Positions 52,468 through 63,952 of a stretch of DNA of 64,000 bases are shown in pieces. Every line of letters starts with the position of its first letter. The first letter of the stretch is position 1. The translations under genes and the position numbers were made by a program. The notes under the pieces are model-generated. The model made no database searches, was not told the origin of the DNA, and saw only the letters and a program-made list of their open reading frames with translations. Source of the stretch: Erpetoichthys calabaricus. Lineage: Eukaryota > Chordata > Cladistia > Polypteriformes > Polypteridae. The DNA lies in the NCBI RefSeq assembly GCF_900747795.2, contig NC_041408.2, positions 93,532,759 through 93,596,758 of the forward strand, in the 5' to 3' direction.

Positions 52468-53223
52468 GGATGTTAGGGGTCACTGTTAACCCTTAAACCC
52501 AACAGACAAACACACAGGACACCAGGGTAAAAACACTAAGAAGTAGTTTAACTCTTTTTCCAGGTTGATACGTTACATCACTCATCCAAATGACTTCCTT
52601 AGTCTCAGTCGACTGCCGGTTTCTCCAACCTTATAAACAGTACCTTTGCATGATGACCAAACCTAGCAGCATTGACTAACAATGGGCCGTGTGATCAATG
52701 ATATGCCAATATCCATTGATCGATGGCCATGAGTACCATTCACAGAGCATTGGGGAATGGCTGCAATCACAGCATTGTGAGATGGTGAGTACCCTTAGGC
52801 CCCCTCCTCGGTTCAGAGATGGTCGTTCCTTTCTCACGTAAGTTGTCTCCATTGTTGTGCAAGTGTTCACTCTGAGGATGTCAGATTTGCAATTAAGAAA
52901 GCTTGGCCCGGTAAAGTGTAAGTCGTTGAAGGGGTTTTCCTAAATATACGAATTTTCATGATATTACAATATGATGACTTTTAAAAGTAGATTAATTTTC
53001 GCGCACATTACATCAGTTGTTGGGGAGAATCTGCTGATTGCCCACCGTTGTGACAGAAAAGTAAGCGCATATTACGGACAGCAAAGCCAGCATTACTGTC
53101 AGAGAAAATTACAGGCATTTCACAGAAAAAATTTAATGAGGTAAAAGGTCCCTTGCCATTTAATATCGACTGTTCCTACTGATGTTTATGGACTACTGTT
53201 CTAGCGCCCGTTATTGTAACGGG
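52052..53223. other. Intergenic with an (AT)n array
   Basis: (AT)n lies at 52431-52464. A perfect hairpin gcccgtta-ttg-taacgggc lies at 53207-53225, next to the LINE piece. No gene was seen. Confidence 0.5.
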
Positions 53224-53760
53224 CTTAATGTGTAGTTGTTGCCATATCTCTACACTGTGAGACCTGCTGTTGTATTTCTAGTCGGAGGTGTGCAAAGTGA
53301 CAGGCCTGTCCCTTGTGGTGCTCACACAGCCCCTGATTGTCACACACTGTAGTCGGCCCCACAGATCGTCCATCATCCAGGACCCCCACAGGCTCATCCA
53401 CCTGCACATCTCTGAGTTTAAACCTTGACAAGGATGGCTGGTTGGTATTAAAGGTGCTGGAGAAATCAGAACATCTCATCCTCCGAGTGCGGTTGGCTTT
53501 GTGGAGGACACAGATAATTGTGTCCTCCATTCCAGTCTTTGTCTGATGGGCAAATTGCAGTGGGTCCAGGTGGTCTACCACAAGAGGTCTTCATGATGTG
53601 AGATGTCAGTGCCACTGGTTTGTAGTCATGAGGTGAAGACGCGCCTGCCATCTTTAGGACAGGAACAATGCAGGGTGTTGTCCACAGCAGTGGCATTTTC
53701 TGGAGCCTAAGGAACTGGCGCGTCTCCTCACCTCTTCAGTCTGTGCACCTCAAAGTATAA
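53224..53760 (-). mobile_element. Rex1/CR1-type LINE reverse-transcriptase piece (inverted half)
   Basis: The - strand reads LDPLQFAHQTKTGMEDTIIC and CSDFSSTFNTNQPSL, RT-domain blocks of this LINE clade, preceded by CIVPVLKMAG and DYKPVALTSHIMK. It faces away from the + strand 3' piece at 53858-54268. Confidence 0.75.
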
Positions 53761-53857
53761 CAGCAGGTCACTTACAGAAACTCGGAGATGACTCCGCACT
53801 TAATGGGGTGAGTCAGTAAGGGGGAACGAGACCACCATCAACTGCTGCTTGACTTTC

Positions 53858-54268
53858 TCTGCACCAAAGAGCCTCCGTGTCCGGTCACTATTCAAGAAGT
53901 GGATATGGAGGTGATCCGCCACTACAAATACTTGTTGGTCTACATCGGTGGTCTCATAACACGGAGGAACTGGAGAAGAACGGACTCTGCAGAAGACTGG
54001 GTAGTGACATCCTTCACATCATCCACAGCTCTGTGACGGCCAGTGTGGCGTGCTGGGCTGGTAGCATCACTTCGGGAGAGGACCACCGAATCAACTAACT
54101 AAACAAAAAGGGCAGAGTCATTTATGGGACCCCCCCACCGGAGGTCTTAGCAAGTGAGAGAAGACAAAACTGAGTGCCATTATGAACCATGCTGCACATC
54201 CTGTGTCTGACACACCTGACACCAAGGAGTTTAAGCCAATGAAGTGTGTCAGGAAACACAACCGAGAG
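53858..54268 (+). mobile_element. Rex1/CR1-type LINE 3' ORF piece
   Basis: The + strand reads EVDMEVIRHYKYLLVYIGGL and later, in fragments, ASVACWAGSITSGEDHRIN and the ILDNAAHP-like block near 54180. It corresponds to the part downstream of the RT blocks found inverted at 53224-53760. Confidence 0.65.
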
Positions 54269-54426
54269 CAGGGCTGTCTTATCAGCATTATAGACCCCCA
54301 GGCAAAGCAGTGCACTGCGGCCCCCCTACCTACACAATCACTCAGCAAATCACAACATATATAGATTAGCACGCTTGTGGGGTCCTGGGCAACTGCCTGG
54401 AGTGCCCATACATTAAGACAGCCCTG
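54269..54426. mobile_element. Short MITE with 13-bp terminal repeats
   Basis: The ends cagggctgtctta and taagacagccctg are perfect inverted repeats. An inner pair, ccaggcaaagcagtgcactg and aactgcctggagtgccc, is partly complementary. It is 158 bp and hAT-like by its terminal CAGGG, but no clear 8-bp duplication was seen. Confidence 0.55.
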
Positions 54427-54689
54427 ACTTGAGGTCCTTTATACCAACAGCTATATGTCTGTATAGCGCCTCACTAGGACTGGCACTGCCTTTCTTTTTA
54501 ATTCCCTGTCCAGACAATATGGTGTGTGTGTGTGAGTATTTATTTATTTAACTACCTATCTGAAGTGTGGCCTTAGGGCCATGCCCAGGCCCAGGTAAAC
54601 TAAGGAGGGTTGAGTCAGAAAGGGCATCTGGCGTAAACCTAGTGCCAAGCTTGTTTCGTGTCTCGTTATTGTTTGGAAAAAGAAACAAC

Positions 54690-54835
54690 TAAGGGGTCTG
54701 AGTTAATTTATTTTGCCTTCGTTTTAATTCACTTAATTAGCAGCAAAACTGGTCACTAATTAAGAAGATGGTTAGAATGAAAACCTGCAGCCACTGCGGC
54801 CCTCCAGGACCAGAGTTGGACATCCGTGACTCTAA
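54690..54835. mobile_element. Half of a hAT-like element
   Basis: It matches the right part of 6092-7337 (ggttagaatgaaaacctgca, gcggccctccaggac). No left terminal repeat was found. Confidence 0.5.
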
Positions 54836-55199
54836 TTGAAGGTCAGGGTTAAATGAACATGGACACTCTGGCGCCATAGTCAGATTTAATTGGGCCATTT
54901 ATCGAGTTGGGGGTTTTGATGATCAGTCCCATTGTTGGCATTAGTGAAAGCGTTTGTGGAACTGCTTGGGGACTCCCAGGTCATCACAACAAAAAAATAG
55001 GGCAATCCCTAGAAATGGCGAGAAAAATGGGCACAATACAATTCAAACCAAACTGCGTTATCCGGCCATTGAAATACCGACTGAGTGTGTCCACGAGTTT
55101 CATCATCTGGACTCCCGTTTATTAGCTCACATTCCAGGGATGATTCCCTCTCTGCTGAAGTCCTAAATGAGTTGATCATTCTGCCCTTAGAATGGCGCG

Positions 55200-56260
55200 G
55201 ACTTCACGGGGGGGTGTCGGAAACAACAAACTTCAGTTAGCATGAGCGGGTAACGCATCTAGTAAATAAATTAATTAATAAATAAATAAAACGAGAATCC
55301 ATAGAGCGCACGTCTGTCGTCACCAGCCTTCCACCTCCTTCTTTGACGTGTGCACGAGCCCAGCCGCGCGCCCCGAGTGAGAGACTTTTATTTTGACAGC
55401 TGCCCCCGAGCCCTGGGATGCCGCCGGCCTCTCGCGGCGCCGCTCGCGCTACAGCCTCGTTGTCGAGTCGGGACACCGTCTGTCTGGTAATGCGAGAATG
55501 CAGTGCGAGGCTGCAGTAGAGCAGAGAGCCGCCGTACGACGAACGCAGCAGCTCGGCGCCTCAGAGCACTAGGAGCCCGACGAGATCGTGCGGAGGGGCT
55601 TCGCCTGTTCAAACGGCGTCTCTTAGAAGAAAGGAGCGCAGGGGATGTGAAAAGATCTGGAAGTAGCGGCGGCAGGAGAGCTTCACGTAAGCAGCCACTC
55701 GAGCCGGGTTCGGTTTTGGCGGACTCTGTTATTGTTGTTTTTCTGGGAGTTGGACCGGCAGCACTTCGATCTCCCCCTCTTTTGGGGCTCTTTTTTTCCG
55801 CCTGTCTGTCCGCTCCGGTCCGTTACTGCAAACTTATTTGGTCGACTGGAGCGGAGCGGAGCAGCGGGTTGGTTCGTATTCCGTTCCTATGGTGACGCGT
55901 GTCCTTGGACGCGCATGCTCGCTCAGGAGGTGACTGCTGCTGGCGCGGTTGCTCTTTTCAGGTCGGGCGGGTAGCGGATCACCTCTCTCGGGGCTTTTGG
56001 GTGGCCGTTTGTGGAGCACAACGTGTGTTTTGTGTTGCGATTTTGTGCGAATGTTTATTAGGCAGCAATGCTGAATCTGTGGCTCCGTAGACCCACTGGT
56101 GGTAGTCCTTGAGTTCGGTGGGATTGGCGGAGCTCCAGCTTCGCGTTGTCGTGTACAGTAAATCCACTTTAGCGCACGCGAGCCTCGCGCCGGAATTACA
56201 GTCGGATCAAAATGAAGGCGGTCGTGCCAACAGTTGGAGAGGCTAACTCGAGACACGGAA
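55200..56260 (+). promoter_or_regulatory. CpG-rich block, candidate promoter and first exon of an unidentified gene
   Basis: CpG density is far above the surrounding repeat-rich DNA. The block has GC-rich runs (for example around 55360-55470) and no transposon match I can see. A consensus donor (cac|gtaagc, exon end 55686) could close a 5' UTR exon on the + strand. Open stretches here (for example 55503-55895) resemble no known protein. Orientation and the existence of a gene are inference. Confidence 0.4.
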
Positions 56261-56443
56261 CAGGGCGAGAAGAACCCCTCGTCTTCGGTTCGGTTAAGTT
56301 GCTGTCTAAATAATTGATTGATGTATAAAGTGATATTAATCCTCAGAGGGAATTTTAGAAGCATACAGCAGCAGAAACATAAAATAGATGCAGACTCGCA
56401 GGACTAAATAATACAACCAATCCATAGGTAGATGATAAATGTA

Positions 56444-57686
56444 CAGTCATGGCCAAAAGTTTTGAGAATGACACAAATATGAATTTTCACAAAGTTTGTT
56501 GCCTCAGTTTTTATGATTGCAATTTGCATCGACTCCAGAATGTTCTCATGAGTGATCAGATGAATCGCAAGGTCCCTCTCTGCCATGAAAATGAGCTTCA
56601 TCCGCAAAAAACCAACTGCATGTCAGCCCTGCCACCAAAGGACCTGCTGACGTCATTTCAGTGATCCTCTCGTTCGCACGGGTGACAGTGTCAACGGGGA
56701 CAAGGCTGGAGGTCACTCTGTCAATCTGATTGAGTTACAATAGAGAGGTGAAGAAGGCCTCAGGGTGCCCAAGAAAGTCCAGTAAGCGCCAGGACCGTCT
56801 CCTGAAGTTGATTCAGCTGTGGGCACCACCAGTGCAGAGCTGGCTCAGGAATGGCAGCAGGCAGGTGTGAGTGGGGCAAAGACTTTTGGAGGGTGGCCTG
56901 GTGGGTGTCAAGAAGGGCAGCAAAGAAGCCAAGAAAAACATCAGGGACAGACTGATATTCTGAGATTGGACTGCTGGGGACTGGGGTCAAGTCATTTTCT
57001 GTGATGAATCCTCTTTCCGATTGTTTGGGGCATCCAGAGAAGAAAAGGTGAGCAGCGCCACCATCACTCCAGTGTCATGCACATCCTGAGACCAATCATA
57101 GCCAAGGCAGTGGGCTCACTCACAATTTGGCCTAAGAACACAGCCATGAATAAAGAATGGGACCAAAACATCCTTTGAGAGCAACTTCTCCCAACCATCC
57201 AAGGACAGTTTGGTGACCAACATGATGGAGCACCGGGCCGTAAGGCCAAAGTGAGAACTGAGTGGCTCGGGGGAAAAAAAATCAAAATTTTGTGTCCATG
57301 ACCAGGAAACTCCTCAGACCTTAATCTCATTGAGAACTTGTGGTCAAGAGGCAGGTGGGCAAACAAAAACCCACCAGTTCTGACAAAATCCAGGCATTGA
57401 TTATGGGCTGCCATCATTCAGGATTTGGGCCCAGACGTTGATTGACAGCCTGCCAGGGCGAATTGCAGAGGTCGTGAAAAAGAAAGAAGGACCAACACTG
57501 CAAATATGGACTCTGCACATAAACGTCATGTCAGCGTCAAAAAAACCCTTTGAATCTTCTGAAGTGCTTGTAATTCTACTTCAGTACACCATAGAAACAT
57601 CTGACAGAAAGATCTAAAAACACTGAAGTGGCAGACTTTGTAAAAACCAACACTTGGGTCATTCTCAAAACTTTTGGCCACGACTG
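56444..57686 (+). mobile_element. Tc1-like transposon, copy B
   Basis: It is TA-flanked, with ends cagtcatggccaaaagtttt and aaaacttttggccacgactg. It is the same family and orientation as 21357-22458. Degraded transposase pieces are readable (TFGGWPGGCQEG, TDILRLDCW). It lies just downstream of the CpG-rich block. Confidence 0.8.
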
Positions 57687-57717
57687 TATGTTGTGCAGAA
57701 ATTGCAAAGTGAACTTA

Positions 57718-58905
57718 AAGAATATCAATGTTTAGTTTGGGATGTTGGGAGGAAGCTTGGAATCGCCTGATATCAGCGGGCAGAAAATACCCCCAGAGGC
57801 TCCTCTTAGCAAACTGTTATTGGAATGGGCCTGTGGCTAAAAGTGTTCCAAGAGAGCGCCCCCTGGAGAGGATTTTCCATGACAGTGTCCAGATTTGTGT
57901 GTCCAGGGTCATCCCTGTGATGGAGGAGCTTTTCCTGATAGTTTTGCTCAGGCATTGTGCCTCTTTTGGTAACGTGAGTTGCTTCTCCAGGAGAACTGGC
58001 TACTACAGACTACGGGCGTCCCATCTGTTTTATTGTCCAGCGCCACTGTGCTGTCAGACCAGTCCAGTTTGTTGTTTATGTGAACCCTCAGGTCCTTGTG
58101 GTTTTTCATCACGTCCTCCTCTTGACTGGTCTCGAAGGATCCTTAACACGCCGGAAGCCCATCACTTAACTCGTCTGTCTTGCTTGAGGCTGAGCTGCAT
58201 GTGGATCTCCTTGGACCAGAAGATAAAGTCCCTCCACAAGCCTCCTGTATGCCTGACTCATCTCCATTATTAATGCAGCCTTTGATGGAGGATTGATCAG
58301 AGAATTTCTGTAGATGGTATTGGTACTGTGGTGCCAATGGTGCTGGAAGTCAGTTGTATAGAAGGTGGCCAGTAGGGAGAACGGACAGTTCCCTGAGGTG
58401 CTTTCCAGTATCACACACCACCGTCCTTGAGCCACACAGTCTGCCGTCTGTTGGTCAGCTAGTTCACGACCAGGAGATGTGTATCATTGAGCATTTTCTC
58501 CATTCGGTGAACCAGAATGATGTGTGAAATGCACTAGAAAATCAACAACACGATCCTGACTGTGGTGCTGGCTTTCTCTGAGTGGAAGTCCTCTCTCTGT
58601 GGAGCATGGAGAACTGCAGACCAGTGACAATGTTCTGAAATCAGGGGGTCGGAGCTATTTGAGGACCAGCCTGGCAAAGACCTTCATGATGTATGAAGTT
58701 AAGTGCAACAGGTCTGAAGTCCTTAGGGTCACTGGCATGCTCTGTCCTTGGCATTGGGACCATTAAGGATGTTTACCTTTCTTGGGGGAACGTTCTACAG
58801 ACTACTGGGAAATGAAGGACAGTTGGTGAAGGACCCCACAGAGCTAGCTGGCGTGTGTTTTCAGCACCTATGGGCTGATTCTATCCAGACCTACAGCCTT
58901 GTACA
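57718..58905 (-). mobile_element. Rex1/CR1-type LINE, reverse-transcriptase region
   Basis: The - strand reads, in order, YKAVGLDRISP, VFARLVLK, STSGNCPFSLLATFYTTDFQ and EGLYLLVQGDPHAAQPQ. These correspond to the RT core and downstream blocks of this LINE clade. It has several breaks and is old. Confidence 0.7.
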
Positions 58906-58962
58906 TCGAGCTGTCACCTGACTTGATCCATAGAGACGGACAGCATGAGTAACGGATATCTG

Positions 58963-59580
58963 TCACATAGTTAGGTAGACAGGAAGTCGATTTAATCCCA
59001 AAGGACACTGCAGGGTTACAGCAGCTGATAAGAAAGGCACACATGTGCGTGTGGTCAGAATGATCTCTAAGCAGATTAACAAAGTCAGGCGACTGATTCA
59101 CCAGGTGTAATGTGATTAGAGCTGCCCATACTTAGTTTCACAGCGCAGGATACCCACCCGCCCGTCCGTCATTGGCACAACATCATTGTCTGTTGAGATG
59201 TCTGCCAGACCAGCTCAGTACCATTCAGCACAAAGAGGGCACAAGACCACCTCGGCTATGTGGTGACTCATAGAACCTGAGGGTAGAAACGACCCGACAT
59301 GCCGCTCATCCCATCCAGTTACTGAGGGGAGTGAGTCATTGTCCAGGATAATAAGAAGCTTCCAGAGTGTCGGTCTGCTCTCCCACTTCTCCAGGGAGTC
59401 TCGCCTTTTTAATCCCTGCAGTCTGTTGGCATCCTCTGCACTAATGGCATTTCTCCAGCACACTACTGCACAGAAGGTGGCACTGGCCACTACAGACTGG
59501 CAAAAAACATGGAAGAGTGGCCTGCATACACAGAAGAACCACAACGATAATTCATCTCTTGTGTATCCCAGAATCACACA
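58963..59580 (-). mobile_element. Rex1/CR1-type LINE, ORF end and 3' tail
   Basis: The - strand reads VVASATFCAVVCWRNAISAE then DANRLQGLKRR (59577-59215). The 3' UTR end at 58970-59000 is related to the gggattaa tail seen elsewhere. It is a separate copy from 57718-58905, because the 3' end is repeated. Confidence 0.65.
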
Positions 59581-59584
59581 AGGA

Positions 59585-59910
59585 ATGGCTTCAACAGGCC
59601 CTCAGCCTCGACTTCCTCAGGTCAGGTTAGGTTGGGGAGCCTGCACCCACCACATGACGAAAACAGCTCGGGTTCCTGGTTGGCAACCACCCAGGCAGAC
59701 CTGTCCAGTCCCAACCTCTGGAAATGACCCTCTATCTGCCGCAGCCAGGTGTTACGTGGACGTCCCCTTGGCCTGGTTGAGCCACTCGGGTCCTCAACAA
59801 TGAGGGTCCTGCAAGCCGGATCACCCTTGGGGAATCATAGTGGCTTAAGTGACGCTCTCTCACAATGCAGGTAATGTGCCACATTCAGGACTCTCTCAGA
59901 AGACAACAAA
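59585..59910 (-). mobile_element. LINE C-terminal fragment, different family
   Basis: The - strand carries pieces resembling ESRMWHITCIVRERHL, EGDPACRTLIVEDPSGSTRP and RGRPRNTWLRQIEGHFQ, the end of a reverse-transcriptase ORF unlike the neighbouring LINEs. The family was not determined. Confidence 0.5.
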
Positions 59911-60539
59911 GACCTTTTCAGTTGGGTGGTCTTTTATATTGTTTAACACATTTTGATGTCAACACCAAGGAGTACAAAGCAAAACTCTGAACTCTCGTCT
60001 CATATTCATCTCTTGATCTCAACCCAAAGTGTCTTAAGTATCCATCAAAACCAAACTGGCCTCTTGCCGGTCCAGTCCTTATGGAGGCGACTGCAGATGG
60101 GTGAGTTTGCTGCGTAACGGAAAGAAAGAAACAAAAACAAAAAATGGTGACCCTGCGTAGCCTTAGTGGGACTGGGGTGGCTGCAGTGCGATGGCCCGTC
60201 CCGTGTCCAGTCCTGCATTTGGATTCTCTCTTGTGCTCCTTTGGCCACACAAACTGGACATTTTCACAGGTTTTATTTATGAAATGAAGTGCACCTGGAC
60301 GTAGTGACCCTGCAACCGCAGCCCACCTAATTGTGCAAACACATCCCGCTTGTCTGAAGGAAGCTCAAGAGAAATCCATCTTTGTTTTATTTATTCTTAT
60401 TTTTTTTAAGAAGAACTCCTGCAGGCCTGGACTTGCCTTGTTTGTGTTGTGCAATCCTGCTTTCACGGTCGACCTCCAAAAAATGGATAAATATTAGTCA
60501 GCCGTCATTTGTACTGCAGGCGCCGTCCTGACAGGTCAC
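59911..60539. other. Intergenic, no gene seen
   Basis: No domain-like open stretch and no repeat that I could assign. Confidence 0.4.
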
Positions 60540-61258
60540 TTCACTGAAGGAGCGGAACATCAGTGAGGTAAGCTGAGCAGCAGGAGGCTTTGGGCCTTTG
60601 GGTTTGCGTTTAGACAGACGGAACTTTGTGTTCCCAGGGGTGTTTTTTTTTTGTCTTTTTACAGATAACTTTATTAAATACCTAAATAAATAAACACCAG
60701 AATAACTAAAAGAAAGTAAATGTCTCACTTTGCAGTCCCAGTCCCAGTGTGGTGCTGTACAGGCATATGGCGGTTGGTATAAAGGACCCCCGTCGCGTTT
60801 CCTGATGCACCCCATTGATTGAAAGTCCTCGGTGTCCGTGTGTCACAAGGAGGATGTGCGGCGTTGTCCAAAATGGCACTCCATTCTGTTTTCATTCTCT
60901 CCTTCACGACTACCTCCAGGGTCCCAGAGTGCGTCCCATAACTGAGCCTGTACTTTAGTTCAATGGTCCTCTCATGAAGTGATGTTACCAGCCCAGCACA
61001 CCACACACTGGTCATCATAGACTTGCAGAACGTGTAATGGACAACGCTACCCACCTCGAAGGAACGCAGTCTCCCAAGAAAAAAAGTCCCTGCTGTGCCC
61101 TTGCTTCGGTAGCTCCTCCATTTTACGAGACCAGATTTGAATGTCGGTGTCATTAAGTGTGAACCTGAAATACAACTGGGCAGATCTGACCACATCTTAG
61201 TGCCACCTGCAAGCCTGTCATTGACAGCAGCAGCAGCAGCTCCTCTCTTATTCACGCC
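60540..61258 (-). mobile_element. Rex1/CR1-type LINE, 3' ORF fragment
   Basis: A long - strand open stretch (61255-60725) includes FFLGRLRSFEVGSVVHYTF, VVKERMKTEWSAILDNAAHP and PCDTRTPRTFNQ, matching the ORF end of the family. It is less decayed than the 57718 copy. Confidence 0.65.
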
Positions 61259-61414
61259 GGATGTTCTTGAGTGTTTGCGTTTTTATTTTATAAAACACTC
61301 AAACCTTGGTACTCGTCGGCTTCAAAACTCATTGAATTTGGTATTTGATGAGAAAAAATTGCCGCGGTACTCGTCATTTGTTTGGCACTCATCGCGCTCC
61401 CTAGAACTTGTATA

Positions 61415-62322
61415 CAGTGGAACCTCGGGTCATGACTGTAATTCGTTCCAAAACTCTGTAAACTTGGTAGTGACCCGAAGTAATTTCCCCCATAGGATTG
61501 TATTTAATTGCATATCAAATGCTTTTTCTGCATCTAATGATAGTAATATCTCTGGGGTGTTTGATTTTGCTGGTGAATATATAACATTAAACAAGCGTCA
61601 GAGATTGGAAGATAGGTGTCGGCCTTTAATAAATCCAGTTTGATCCTGTGATATTACTGAGGGCAGCACTTTCTCCATCCTTCTAGTTAGTATTTTTGAG
61701 AGTAACTTAACATCATTATTCAGGAATGAAATTGGTCTGTATGATGCACATTGTAACAAATCCTTATTTTGTTTAGGAAAGACGGTGATTAATGCTTGAC
61801 GAAATGTTTGAGGTAGTATTTGGTTGTCTCTAGCTTCTGTAAATGTTGCAAATAAGAGGGGAGGGAGCTAGCTGAGTGGAGAATTTCTTATAAAATTCTA
61901 CTAGGTAACCATCAGGGCCTGCTGATTTCCCGCTTTGAAGTGACTTTATAGCATCTAGTAATTCTGTTAGCGTCAGAGGTTTATCCAGTTCCTCAGATTA
62001 CAGTTTTGAGGTAAAGTCCCTCTGTGCGATGCACGTCTGACCGAGAACAATGTACTGTACAGGGAGAGACTGAAGACGTGCGTAAATCACCGGCGCGTAC
62101 GAACCGGAAGGGAAACGAAATAGAGCACAAAGAGTTCACAGCGAATGCACAGGGAGAGACTGAACACGTGCGTAAATCATCGTTGCGTATGAACTGGAAG
62201 AGAAACTGGCTTGTTTGTCTCCCGAGTGTGTGATCATGAACAGATGCAAAAGTTTGGCGAACTTTTTGGTCGTAACCCGATTTGTACGTGGTCCGAGATG
62301 TTCGTGACCCGAGGTTCCACTG
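61415..62322. mobile_element. Inner Tigger/pogo-like element
   Basis: It is TA-flanked, with ends cagtggaacctcgggtcatg and cgtgacccgaggttccactg. It is related to 3392-4138; both hold a cagggagagactgaacacgt-like internal block. An L1-type LINE fragment interrupts it. Confidence 0.7.
61495..62000 (-). mobile_element. L1-type LINE reverse-transcriptase fragment
   Basis: The - strand reads KSAGPDGYLVEFYK and later pieces such as FIPE and RPISIF-type blocks, as in L1 RT (SPGPDGFPVEFYK as I recall). It is truncated at both ends and nested in the inner Tigger element. Confidence 0.6.
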
Positions 62323-63216
62323 TATGTCGTGACTCGCATGCCCCTTTCACGATAAACTAAGGAGCGCGTGTTAGTCTCTGCGTAGCTCTCACTCGTTGCA
62401 GAAACCCGCTCGGTCCTCCGTACACTTTGTGTGTTTTGTTTTTTATTTTTCTATTCCTTGTACAAATTATTTCAGAATAATCACTGGTCCCAAGAAGGCT
62501 GGTGATAACATCCAAAAGAGAAGGAAATTAGAACTACGATAGTGCAGAAAAAAAGAGAAAATCGAGAAATATGAGAGTGGTATCGGCGTGTCTGCGCTCA
62601 CGATAAGGTACTGAATGCCAAGAACAAGAGGCCATCAAAGTAGCCGATGTTGGTAAAGGAGTCAAAGCTTTGATGAAACAAAGAGCACAGACACTAGAGG
62701 AAGTGGAAGAATTGTTGTTGATCTGCATAAATGCTGATAGTATTTCAGAGTTCATCATTTGTGAAAAAGCAAAACTGTCGCCTGTAAATCTGTCAATTAA
62801 ACAAGCCTGGAACGAGAGCTGAGAGTAGTGAGGAGTTTAAAAAGAGAAGTGGCCTGGATGGTGTGGTGAGACATGGCTGCCAACACAAAAGCTGCCAATG
62901 AATTTATTCACGTGTTTAAGTGCGATGTTTTTTATTTATGTCTATGAACTTACACTGTTTATTAGTAAAATACATCTCCATTAACTGATTGCTTGATATA
63001 TAATGCCTTATAAAATGTGGACTTTCTGGGGGTCTGGAACGGATTTAATCAATTTACGTTATGGGAAAGATTTGCTTGGTACTCGTCATTGTTGACACTC
63101 ATCATGCCATCTGGAACGAATTAACGACGAGTACCAAGGTGCCACTGTATTTATACTTTTCTTGAACTTTTGTAACTAAGCATTTGACTACAATCTGCAG
63201 TATGTCTGCACGTTTA

Positions 63217-63952
63217 CAAAGGGGTACCCAAAAACAACCGGAGTCTGTACCTGGCGCACAATCTCGACTTAGTGGGCAGTGTAGCACACTTACAGTATTC
63301 TGTGGCAGTCTACCTGTGTTGTCCGTATGCCATTCCATGTCGGTTTTTCTTGGTGCTTATTAAACGTGTTCTGTGATTTTTGCAATGGGTGCTCATAAAG
63401 AACGGCGAGTCTGCGTTCAGTTTTGTTTTCTCTTTGGCTAAACGGCTGCTGAAACTGTAGCGATGCATGAAACTTCGTTTAAAGATGAAGCTTTAAGTTA
63501 AACGCAGGTCTACGAGGGGTTTTCACGTTTCAAATGAGGGGAAATGTCACTCGAAGACCAACTTGAGATCTGGCCGACCTTCCACCAATTAGGGATGACG
63601 GAAATCTCGAAAAAGTTTGTAATGCAATTTACGAAGGTCGTCGTTGGACTATTGAAGAGATTTCGGAATTGATTTGTGTGTCTTGGAGTTCTTGCCACCT
63701 TCCCTGCTCGCCTGATCTTTTGCTCCGTGTGACTTTTTCTTGTTCCCCGCATTTGAGAAAAGAAATCAAAGGAAAGCGTTTTTGTACCGTGGAGGAAGTC
63801 GAAAGAAAAATCGCTGCAGGCCTTGGACAACATTCCTCTTCCACCAGTGGGAAAACCGTTGGGACGAGTGCATTCATTCACATGGAGAGGACTTTGAAGG
63901 AGACTAAAGTTTCAGGAAGTAAAAATCCCGGTTATTTTTGGGTACCCCCTCG
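63217..63952 (+). mobile_element. Mariner element with N- and C-terminal transposase remnants
   Basis: It is TA-flanked, with ends caaaggggtacccaaaaaca and ttatttttgggtaccccctc. The N-terminal part is readable as RVCVQFCFLFG, ETVAMHETSFKDEAL and VYEGFSRFK. The C-terminal part is CSPDL, HLRKEIKGKRFCTVEEVERK. The catalytic middle is deleted. Confidence 0.8.

Larger units (their letters stand above)
61293..63147 (+). mobile_element. Outer Tigger/pogo-like transposon with transposase N-terminal remnant
   Basis: The left end aaaccttggtactcgtcgg and the right end acgacgagtaccaaggtgcc are inverted, and TA follows the right CACTG. The stretch 62480-62860 resembles a Tigger transposase N-terminus (KRKKIEKYESGIG-like) in broken frames. 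A second Tigger-like element is inserted at 61415. Confidence 0.6.

Noticed and set aside
55503-55895. 130-codon frame in the CpG-rich block
   Set aside because: Arg/Ala/Ser-rich composition is expected from CpG-rich DNA. No motif was recognised, so it is kept only as possible 5' UTR or promoter.
60725-61255. 176-codon - strand frame
   Set aside because: It contains ILDNAAHP and LRSFEV blocks of a Rex1/CR1-type LINE, so it is not a host gene.
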